This document shows, piece by piece, positions 22,682 to 29,211 of a DNA stretch of 44,035 nt. This DNA comes from CAKSQF01 sp051868045 (GTDB lineage: Bacteria > Bacillota > Clostridia > Oscillospirales > CAG-272): positions 1 through 44,035 of the forward strand of contig JBJDZN010000011.1 in the NCBI GenBank assembly GCA_051868045.1, in the 5' to 3' direction. The notes beneath the pieces are model-generated. The model was given only the letters and a program-made list of their open reading frames with translations, made no database searches and was not told the DNA's origin. Made by a program: the position numbers and the translations under genes. Each line of letters starts with the position of its first letter. Within the stretch, counting starts at the first letter, position 1.

Positions 22682-24255
22682 GGCTCCTCCTCATTCAGAA
22701 TATCTCGAAAAGCGATGGCATACCACCGGGGGTTATCCTCTCCGTCGTCGGTCTGATCATAACGGACAAAGCAAACCGTCATATTCAGGACTTCAATATG
22801 CTCCCTACCGGTTTTCGTCAGCCTTATATGCTGGGACAGGGTTACATCGCACAGAAAGCAGTTCTCGCCGAAGGCACGGTAGTTGGTAAAGCTTTCATCG
22901 GTGAAGGTTGGATTTATCAGCGTATGGTCGCTGATCGTACCGATGTCCAGACCGGTTGCCCACTCATAGGCGTAGTTATACAGATCGGAGTCTTCAATCA
23001 GATAGGCGGCAATGGTTTTGAAGCCGTTGTTGGTTCCGGACAGATCCCCGGTCAGGAAGAGTGCCCATGTTTCGGCAAACGCCTTGACGTCAATCTGCTC
23101 CGTAATCTCCTGCGGAATGGGATTCCGGATTGCCTGAGAACGGGTAACGCTGACACTTCCCGTTTCGGTATCGAAGGGGAGTTCTTCACCGTCGGGAGCA
23201 ATCACCCGGATATCCTCTCCCGCACTCCCCACCATCAGGCAATCAAAGGAATAGGTGACCAGCCCCGGGGCATCGGCAAAGGCATCGTCGGTAAAATATT
23301 TTCCGTAACAGCTTTTGAAATAGGTGTATTCATCGAACAACGTCACCGGAAGTCCCTCACGGGAAAGCGTCACATCGCCCACCCTGACGGTATAGTCGGT
23401 GGGGACGGTTGCCGTAAAGTTGCGGAACATCAGATCCGTATCTTCCGTCAGGCTGATCTTATGACCGAAAACATCTTCCACAGTCAGTTCCAACGGTTGC
23501 AGAGAGCGGAAGGAATATTGTCTGGTGTCCTCACGATTTCCAGCCGCTCCCGAACTTTCGGTTCCGTTTACCTTCACGATCAGGGCAGCAGGAAGCTCCA
23601 CGTCACAGGCATAAACGGTAGGTTCCTCCCCTTTTTCCGGGGTTACCTGATTGCCGAAGGAATCGGAAACCGTCAGCTTGATTTCGGACAGCGACTGAAC
23701 CTCATACGATACCCGCCCGTCTCCGACAGGTGTGCCCTCCACCGTCAACTTTCCTACCCGGACGGTAAGCCCATCTGCCAGTTCGAGATTTGCGGAATAA
23801 ATCACCGGCGTGACGGAGGTTACCTTCCAGTCGGCATAGCTGAACACGATCATTTCGGTTCGCTCATTGGAGCCTTCAAGGGTCAGTGTGGCAAGGCGCA
23901 GATCGTCGCACATAAGATAGTAGCTTCGGCTCATGCGGTCCACCGATCCGGTAAGCGGCTGATAGGTCAGATCCCCATCGGAAAGAATCGCTATGTACTC
24001 GGAAAACAACGGAGAGTCGGGATCGTAGCATTCCCGCAGTCCGTCGGGCAGGGTCAGAAACCGATCCAGATCGCCCGTCTTTGCCGCCGTTTTCAACTGT
24101 TCAATCGTCTCCTCAATGACCGTTTCCGGCTGTGAATGTTCATATTCATTCAACAGTTCCTTTACCCTCAGCAGAATCAGGCAGGACAGGATCAAAAGTA
24201 AAACGGTATAGGCGCATACCGACAGGATCAGTATCAGACGTGTTTTTTTCTTCAT
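22678..24255 (-). CDS. Membrane-anchored extracytoplasmic protein of unknown function
   Basis: Predicted product is 525 aa from ATG 24255 (MKKKTRLILIL). Start choice is not firm, because a TTG lies 27 bp upstream. One N-terminal transmembrane helix is followed by about 490 extracytoplasmic residues. The first part (PETVIEETIEQLKTAAKTGD) resembles NTF2-like or TcaA-type stalks. The middle has at least two beta repeat units (LTVRVGKLTVEG / YTVRVGDVTLSREG). I do not recognise the family. Overlap with the phosphodiester glycosidase gene suggests joint work at the cell envelope. Confidence 0.75.
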   Translation of the reverse strand: MKKKTRLILILSVCAYTVLLLILSCLILLRVKELLNEYEHSQPETVIEETIEQLKTAAKTGDLDRFLTLPDGLRECYDPDSPLFSEYIAILSDGDLTYQPLTGSVDRMSRSYYLMCDDLRLATLTLEGSNERTEMIVFSYADWKVTSVTPVIYSANLELADGLTVRVGKLTVEGTPVGDGRVSYEVQSLSEIKLTVSDSFGNQVTPEKGEEPTVYACDVELPAALIVKVNGTESSGAAGNREDTRQYSFRSLQPLELTVEDVFGHKISLTEDTDLMFRNFTATVPTDYTVRVGDVTLSREGLPVTLFDEYTYFKSCYGKYFTDDAFADAPGLVTYSFDCLMVGSAGEDIRVIAPDGEELPFDTETGSVSVTRSQAIRNPIPQEITEQIDVKAFAETWALFLTGDLSGTNNGFKTIAAYLIEDSDLYNYAYEWATGLDIGTISDHTLINPTFTDESFTNYRAFGENCFLCDVTLSQHIRLTKTGREHIEVLNMTVCFVRYDQTDDGEDNPRWYAIAFRDILNEEEP

Positions 24256-24344
24256 GCGTTTGTCAGTTCCTTTCCAATCCAAGGGTCGTTCGGGGACTTA
24301 CGACTCAAGCGTGCTTCGTCCGACGGGCAACTTCCCCGCAATTC

Positions 24345-24360
24345 ATGTATAACGATACAT
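24345..24360. promoter_or_regulatory. Dyad upstream of the 22.7-24.3 kb operon
   Basis: ATGTAT-AACG-ATACAT is a perfect 6-bp dyad with a 4-nt centre, about 90 bp upstream of the start codon. It could be an operator. The 24256-24442 gap otherwise holds no clear promoter. A 7-bp hairpin (24413-24431) lies just after the CapA stop codon but lacks a U-run in the minus direction. Confidence 0.3.
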
Positions 24361-24442
24361 ATAAAAAGACGGACCAAGCGGACACTTTGTGACAGGTTTG
24401 GGAAATTTTTTTCGGATTTGTCATAAATCCGGCAACAATTGC

Positions 24443-25684
24443 CTATTCTTCCGGGAAAGGAGTGGCAATTTTTCCGGACAGGAAATCCAGAACTGCCTGT
24501 TTATCCCGTTCATCCTGAATGATCGCCGGCTGCCAGTTGTTAAGGCTGCCCGTATAGACATAGCAAGGGATCGGAAGAACGGCAGCGCATACCCCGGACT
24601 CGTCTTTTTCAAGGGTGACTCTCAGGATCATCGTCCGGTTTTCGGGTTTCCAGTGTCCGCCGTAACAGAAATTTCCGATGGAATACAGAATGGTCACCCC
24701 ATTGTACTCCTCCATGGGCTGAAGTACATGAGGATGATTTCCGATGATCAGATCGGCGCCGGCATCCGCAATCTGGTGGCAGGCATCCACCTTCCACTCT
24801 TCCGGCTCATGGACGTTCTCTTCCCCGCCATGGAAAAAGACGATCTGATAGTCCGATTGACTGCTGACCTTCTGCACGATGCGGGAGATGGTGCTTGCCT
24901 GTCCCGGAATCCACAATCCGTGGCAGATCACGGCAACCCTGATCCCGTTCTTTTCCAGATAGAGGACATTCTCGTTATCTCCCCACTGAATTCCGACACC
25001 GTCCAGAGCCGCTATGGTATCTGCCTTGCCGCTTTCACCGTAGTCGCCCACATGGTTATTGGCAAGACTGACCGCTTCCACGCTGCCGGCAAGCAGGATC
25101 TCCACATTTTGAGTGGGTCCCTTGAACCAGAAGGGCGTCTCATCATCCTTGACCGTCGGTTCCTCCGTGCTGTCGGTCAGCACACATTCCAGATTGGCAA
25201 CCGTAAAGTCATCGCTTTCGAAAATCTCGCGGACCTTCTCCAGAAAATAGGAGGGATCCTGCTTCAGGGCAGTATCGGCAAAATTGCCGTTTTTGATCTC
25301 GCCCATGTAAGATGCCAGCATACAGTCGCCCACGAAGGACAGGGTCAGCGATCCCGACAGTTCTTCGGCGGGAATCTGTGTTTCGGATGAAAATGTCGTC
25401 GTTGCCGGATCGGTCACAACGGACGTGGTGACGGTTTCCTCAGGGGCGGTTGTCCCTGTCGGTATTGTGGTCGCCGGAGTTGTCGTCACAATAGGGGCTT
25501 CAGAGACTTCAGGGGCTTCGGAGGTGAAACCTTTGGTTCCGGTGGTTATTGGAAGTGCGGACTCCGTCGTAACTGCGGACATTCCGGGTGTGGAGGATAC
25601 AGCAGCCGGGGCGGGAATCGGAAGAGTACCGTTACAGCCGGTAAGGAACAGGACGGACAGGATAAGGGCAAGGGTCTTTTTCAT
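24443..25684 (-). CDS. CapA-family lipoprotein (PGA_cap metallophosphatase fold)
   Basis: Predicted product is 413 aa. A lipoprotein signal with lipobox LTGC at residues 15-18 is followed by a Thr/Pro/Val-rich linker of about 100 residues. The CapA domain shows LSFVGDCMLASYMGEI, ANLECVLT, VSLANNHVGDYG and IIGNHPHVLQPMEEYNG, with metal-binding Asp/Asn/His. CapA proteins are linked to poly-gamma-glutamate capsule, but no capB or capC lies nearby. Most Clostridia copies have unproven roles, so the substrate is left open. Monocistronic from 25786-25813. Confidence 0.88.
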   Translation of the reverse strand: MKKTLALILSVLFLTGCNGTLPIPAPAAVSSTPGMSAVTTESALPITTGTKGFTSEAPEVSEAPIVTTTPATTIPTGTTAPEETVTTSVVTDPATTTFSSETQIPAEELSGSLTLSFVGDCMLASYMGEIKNGNFADTALKQDPSYFLEKVREIFESDDFTVANLECVLTDSTEEPTVKDDETPFWFKGPTQNVEILLAGSVEAVSLANNHVGDYGESGKADTIAALDGVGIQWGDNENVLYLEKNGIRVAVICHGLWIPGQASTISRIVQKVSSQSDYQIVFFHGGEENVHEPEEWKVDACHQIADAGADLIIGNHPHVLQPMEEYNGVTILYSIGNFCYGGHWKPENRTMILRVTLEKDESGVCAAVLPIPCYVYTGSLNNWQPAIIQDERDKQAVLDFLSGKIATPFPEE

Positions 25685-25785
25685 TGATATTCTCCAATCG
25701 GATCGAGATAATAGGGGTTCTTGCTATTGGATGGTAAAAAACGGGTCGGGAGAAGGTTTCACACGCACCGTTCCGATATGACTTC

Positions 25786-25813
25786 ATTATACCACAAAGC
25801 GGAAAATAGTCAA
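25786..25813 (-). promoter_or_regulatory. Sigma-A promoter of the CapA-like gene
   Basis: TTGACT (25813-25808), 16-bp spacer, TATAAT (25791-25786). It implies a 5' untranslated region of about 95 nt in which I see no known riboswitch. Confidence 0.7.
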
Positions 25814-25895
25814 GTCTTTTCCCGGAAACTTGTTCTTTTTAAACGGTAAAATATTTTATTATTTGGAAAATAACGGATATAAAAGACAAAATTTG

Positions 25896-25932
25896 ACAAA
25901 AATTGCTCCGAACCCATCACAGGGTTCGGAGC
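25896..25932 (-). terminator. Intrinsic terminator of ackA
   Basis: GCTCCGAACCC (25905-25915) pairs perfectly with GGGTTCGGAGC (25922-25932), followed in the minus direction by AATTTTTG. 24 bp past the ackA stop codon. Confidence 0.92.
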
Positions 25933-25956
25933 GGTTGAAGGTGTAAAAGCAGGGGC

Positions 25957-27201
25957 TTATTTTGCCTTGCTGACCAGTTCGAAGGTATCTCTTGCGATCA
26001 TCAGCTCTTCGTCGGTTGCGATAACCAGCATCCGTACCTTGGCATCGGGAGTGGAAATGTCCCCCTCGCCGCCGTGAACGGCTGCGGCATTCTTTTCCTC
26101 GTCGATAGATACACCGAGGAACGCCAGTTTTTCGGCAACACGGGTGCGGTAGTGGGGGTTATTCTCCCCGATTCCGCCGGCAAAAGCAATGACATCCACG
26201 CCGCCCATAGCCGCTGCATAACCGCCTATGTACTTGGTCAACTGATGGCAGAGCATATTCTCGACCAGAATCGCTCTGGAGTTGCCCTCCTTAGCGTTCT
26301 GCTCAATCCAACGGTTATCCGAGGTTACGCCGGTGATGCCCAGAATACCCGACTTCTTGTTCATAACGGCGTCCATCTGATCGGGAGTCAGATTTTCCTT
26401 CTTCATGATCAGGGGAACAATGGCAGGGTCAATGGAACCGCAACGGGTACCCATGATAATGCCCTCCAGAGGGGTAACACCCATGGTGGTATCCAGGCAC
26501 TTGCCACCCTTGACTGCGGAAATGGAGGATCCGTTGCCCAGATGGCAGGTGACAATGTTCAGCTCCTCAGGCTTTTTACCCAGCATCTCAGCAGCCTTCA
26601 TGCTGACATAGCGGTGGGAGGTACCATGGAAACCGTAGCGGCGGATGCCGTACTTCTCATAGTACTCATAGGGAAGAGCGTACATATAGGCATAATCGGG
26701 CATGGTCTGATGGAAAGCGGTATCGAATACGGCAACCTGGGGAACATGCTCGCCCATGATCTCAGCACAGGCACGGATGCCCGTCAGGTTATGGGGCAGA
26801 TGAAGGGGTCCCAGAGGGATGCACTCGGTGATCGCCTGAATGACCTTGCCGTCCATTCCGTCGATGATGACCGACTCCTTGAACTTCTCTGCTCCGTGAA
26901 GAACACGGTGTCCCACTGCATCAATCTCGCTCATGGAAGAGATCACGCCGATTTCCTTATCGGTCAGCTTCTCCACGATCAGACGGATTGCAGCCGCATG
27001 ATCCGCAAAGGGGAGGGTCTGGGTAAAGGCGGGATGACCGGGAACGGTATGCTTGAAATTGGGCTTGCCCACTTTGGCAAGACCCTCTGCATCCATTCCG
27101 ATGCAGTCTGCCATACCCTTAGCCATTACGGTTTCGTTCGTCATGTCAAACAGCTGATACTTCAGCGAAGAACTGCCGGCATTGATGACCAGTATTTTCA
27201 T
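25957..27201 (-). CDS. ackA: Acetate kinase
   Basis: Predicted product is 414 aa. It catalyses acetyl phosphate + ADP to acetate + ATP, the energy-conserving end of acetate fermentation. Hallmarks are VINAGSSSLKYQLFD at the N-terminus, YGFHGTSHRYV, TCHLGNGSSISAVKGGKCLD, GTRCGSIDP and FAGGIGENNPHYR. No phosphotransacetylase gene is adjacent. It has its own promoter 40-70 bp upstream, but there is no terminator between it and yhhQ, so read-through from the preQ1-controlled unit is possible. Confidence 0.98.
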   Translation of the reverse strand: MKILVINAGSSSLKYQLFDMTNETVMAKGMADCIGMDAEGLAKVGKPNFKHTVPGHPAFTQTLPFADHAAAIRLIVEKLTDKEIGVISSMSEIDAVGHRVLHGAEKFKESVIIDGMDGKVIQAITECIPLGPLHLPHNLTGIRACAEIMGEHVPQVAVFDTAFHQTMPDYAYMYALPYEYYEKYGIRRYGFHGTSHRYVSMKAAEMLGKKPEELNIVTCHLGNGSSISAVKGGKCLDTTMGVTPLEGIIMGTRCGSIDPAIVPLIMKKENLTPDQMDAVMNKKSGILGITGVTSDNRWIEQNAKEGNSRAILVENMLCHQLTKYIGGYAAAMGGVDVIAFAGGIGENNPHYRTRVAEKLAFLGVSIDEEKNAAAVHGGEGDISTPDAKVRMLVIATDEELMIARDTFELVSKAK

Positions 27202-27219
27202 AAACAGATTCTCCTTATT

Positions 27220-27268
27220 CTGTAATCATTTTACAGATTATTTTAACACATATTTTCCGGAATTTCAA
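27220..27268 (-). promoter_or_regulatory. ackA promoter and adjacent dyad
   Basis: TTGAAA (27268-27263), a 17-bp spacer and TAAAAT (27245-27240). Just downstream, CTGTAA-TCATT-TTACAG (27220-27236) is a perfect 6-bp dyad overlapping the likely transcription start, a possible operator. Confidence 0.6.
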
Positions 27269-27287
27269 GGGCTTTCTATGAATTCCT

Positions 27288-28019
27288 TTAATTTTTTTGC
27301 AGATTTTTGTCGCCGGGTTCGTTTCTGACCCATCCCTTTTGCTTCATCCGTCTTGCTATATAAACCACGGGAGTATCCAAAAGAGAGGTGAAGATGAAAA
27401 TCACATAACTGGACAGCATGATAGACCCGAGGGTTTTCAGATCGTAGGTTCCGAAGAAAGCAAAGATGGTAAACAGCAGCGTATTGACAATCTGGGAGAC
27501 CAGCGTGGAACCGTTGTTTCTCAGCCACAAAAATCCACGGCTGTTTCCGGTCTTCTTCGTGGTCAGCTTCCACCAGGCGTGATACAGCCAGACGTCGAAT
27601 CGCTGGGAAATTGCGTACACGGAAAGACTTGCCAGCATCATTCGGGGGGTATTGGAGAAGACGCCCTTGATGTAGGGCATGACAAAATCGGCTTCGGAGG
27701 GAGTATAGAGGAACCAATAGCTGGTTGCCAGAATGGTGAAAACCGAGGTAAAGACTCCGATCCAGACGGCGCGGCTGGCACTTTTCTTGCTCTCATTCTC
27801 ACTGAGAATATCGGTGATCAGAAAAGTTGCGGCGAAAAAGACGTTTCCCAGAGTCTGCTCCATGCCAAACGCCCGAATCAGAATCAGACATTCAATATTG
27901 GCAAGCACAGTGGACAGGACGGTCATCATATACAGCCCTGCCCTTCCGAACAGGCGGTAAGCGATCAGGACTCCTCCGTAAATGAAAATCAGCGAGCCTA
28001 TCAGCAAAAGTTCATTCAT
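27288..28019 (-). CDS. yhhQ: Queuosine precursor transporter, YhhQ family
   Basis: Predicted product is 243 aa with about six membrane helices. Family marks include ANIECLILIRAFG, FFAATFLITDILSENES near residues 62-78, RFDVWLYHAWWKLT and RNNGSTLVSQIVNTLLFTIF. YhhQ proteins import preQ0, preQ1 or queuine for tRNA modification. It follows a radical-SAM gene (67-bp gap) in a transcript that begins with a preQ1 riboswitch, which strongly supports this role. Confidence 0.9.
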   Translation of the reverse strand: MNELLLIGSLIFIYGGVLIAYRLFGRAGLYMMTVLSTVLANIECLILIRAFGMEQTLGNVFFAATFLITDILSENESKKSASRAVWIGVFTSVFTILATSYWFLYTPSEADFVMPYIKGVFSNTPRMMLASLSVYAISQRFDVWLYHAWWKLTTKKTGNSRGFLWLRNNGSTLVSQIVNTLLFTIFAFFGTYDLKTLGSIMLSSYVIFIFTSLLDTPVVYIARRMKQKGWVRNEPGDKNLQKN

Positions 28020-28086
28020 TTTTATTCATTCCTTTCATCATACAGAACCGTTTCAAAAACTTTTCAATTATCTATTCCGTCAAAAA

Positions 28087-28797
28087 TCAGGGCTCGGGAC
28101 TGCCCACGCCGAAATCGGTATTCTCCATCAGGATGTCCACTCTGGGGTTATCCCGATAAATCGGGTAAATCTCCCTGACAAAGGCTTCGATCACCGTGGG
28201 ATCGGGCTTTACCGGAGTGGTATTTTCCACCATGATATTGACGCAAACCCGCTCAAAGCAGGCAAGTCCGGTTTCAATATCCGCCTTCATGGAGGCGGTT
28301 GTCTGCCCGGCAAGTCCGAAGAGAAGGCAGCATTCGTTGAAGTTTTCGGCGATCTTTTTGGGGTCCCGCTCATCAATGCCCTTCTGCATCCGACCCTCAC
28401 GATAGTCGTAATCGAAGGTTTCCACGCCGATCTTGATCTTGAGCCGGGTTCCCACCTCGGCAAACCGACGGCGCAGATCGGGAATTTTGTTCTTATACAG
28501 ATAGTGGCATTCGGTATGCAGGGTGGTGATCTGTTTTTCTCTGCACACATCGACAATTTTCCTGACGGTGGTCTCTCCCAGTTCGGGCAGGGAGCCGGAG
28601 TTGATGACTTCCAGACGGTGGAAGCGTCCCGTCACCTTGGAAAGGACCTCTGCATTCAAGCGGTCGTTTTCCGCCATGTCGGGAGAGCAGTCCAGATGAT
28701 AATCACAGAAGGTGCATTTCTTCCAAACACATCCCCTTCCCCGCAGCAGGACAATTTCCCGGGGATTTTTCTCGGTGATGATGCTGTATCGAACCAT
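28087..28797 (-). CDS. Radical SAM protein, candidate queuine lyase (QueL-like)
   Basis: Predicted product is 236 aa, with AAAGGAGG 8 nt upstream. The cluster motif near residue 22 is GCVWKKCTFCDYHLDCS, so the spacing is Cx4CxxC rather than the usual Cx3CxxC. It is followed by VINSGSLPELGE and IKIGVETFDYDYREGRM. Queuine lyase is a radical-SAM enzyme of queuine salvage that releases preQ1 and occurs with YhhQ-type transporters in gut Clostridia. The match rests on three facts: the radical-SAM type, the preQ1 riboswitch in its leader and the YhhQ gene downstream. Whether it is QueL itself or another salvage enzyme needs an alignment; I leave the gene symbol empty. Confidence 0.7.
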   Translation of the reverse strand: MVRYSIITEKNPREIVLLRGRGCVWKKCTFCDYHLDCSPDMAENDRLNAEVLSKVTGRFHRLEVINSGSLPELGETTVRKIVDVCREKQITTLHTECHYLYKNKIPDLRRRFAEVGTRLKIKIGVETFDYDYREGRMQKGIDERDPKKIAENFNECCLLFGLAGQTTASMKADIETGLACFERVCVNIMVENTTPVKPDPTVIEAFVREIYPIYRDNPRVDILMENTDFGVGSPEP

Positions 28798-28823
28798 TTT
28801 GAATCTCCTCCTTTCGGGACAAC

Positions 28824-28845
28824 AAAAAAAGTGCCTCTACGGCAC
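28824..28845 (-). terminator. Riboswitch-controlled attenuator hairpin
   Basis: On the minus strand GTGCC-GTAGA-GGCAC (28845-28831) is followed by seven T (28830-28824), just upstream of the ribosome binding site. Its CCGTAG (28842-28837) is complementary to CTACGG in the tail of the preQ1 aptamer (28888-28883). An antiterminator can thus form when the tail is free. Ligand binding would release the terminator and switch the operon off. Confidence 0.7.
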
Positions 28846-28854
28846 AGAAAATTT

Positions 28855-28876
28855 CCGGAGAATCGGCGTTCTCCGG
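28855..28876 (-). other. Spacer hairpin in the riboswitch leader
   Basis: CCGGAGAA and TTCTCCGG form a perfect 8-bp stem with a 6-nt loop between aptamer and attenuator. It probably brings the aptamer tail close to the attenuator for antiterminator pairing. Confidence 0.5.
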
Positions 28877-28880
28877 GGGG

Positions 28881-28922
28881 TCCCGTAGTTTTGTTTTAGG
28901 ACAGGATGGTCACGAACTGTCC
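28881..28922 (-). promoter_or_regulatory. preQ1-I riboswitch aptamer
   Basis: On the minus strand a 6-bp stem GGACAG/CTGTCC encloses the 12-nt loop TTCGTGACCATC. An A-rich tail ending AAAACTACGG follows. This is the class I preQ1 layout: a short hairpin, a loop of the TTCG..ACCATC type with the ligand-contacting C, and a tail of the AAAACTA type that forms an H-type pseudoknot with the loop. It lies 20 nt after the predicted transcription start. The genes downstream are a radical-SAM enzyme and a YhhQ transporter, the expected regulon. The identification is by eye; Rfam RF00522 is the model to test. Confidence 0.85.
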
Positions 28923-28941
28923 GTATTGGGTTAACGGGGAT

Positions 28942-28970
28942 AGTATAGCACATAAAATTGGATTTGTCAA
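28942..28970 (-). promoter_or_regulatory. Sigma-A promoter of the preQ1-regulated unit
   Basis: TTGACA (28970-28965), 17-bp spacer, TATACT (28947-28942). It gives a leader of about 140 nt containing the aptamer and attenuator. Confidence 0.85.
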
Positions 28971-29102
28971 GGGGACAGAGGAGATTTTTGGGGGAATATG
29001 GGAGAACTGACGGGGGTCGGCCATGGATAGGGAATCCAGTTTGCATTTTGCCCTTCGATCGGCAACACCAACCTCTCCCAAAGAGATGGCAGCATCTTTT
29101 TG

Positions 29103-29141
29103 AAAAGAACGCCGAGGAACCTTTGCTCCTCAGCGTTCTTT
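29103..29141 (-). terminator. Intrinsic terminator of the YhaO-YhaN pair
   Basis: Read leftward AAAGAACGC-GAGGA pairs with TCCTC-GCGTTCTTT with one internal mismatch and an 8-nt loop, then TTTTC. It lies 70 bp after the stop codon at 29212. Confidence 0.85.
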
Positions 29142-29211
29142 CTTTGCGGGATTTTTCAGTCCCTTTATCAATGTCATTCCTATCTGCGGCAGGGTTCATC
29201 CTGAACCTGTC

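Noticed and set aside
28837..29199. 120-codon minus-strand frame over the preQ1 leader
   Set aside because: It overlaps the promoter, aptamer and a terminator; no ribosome binding site, no domain; the RNA structure explains the sequence.
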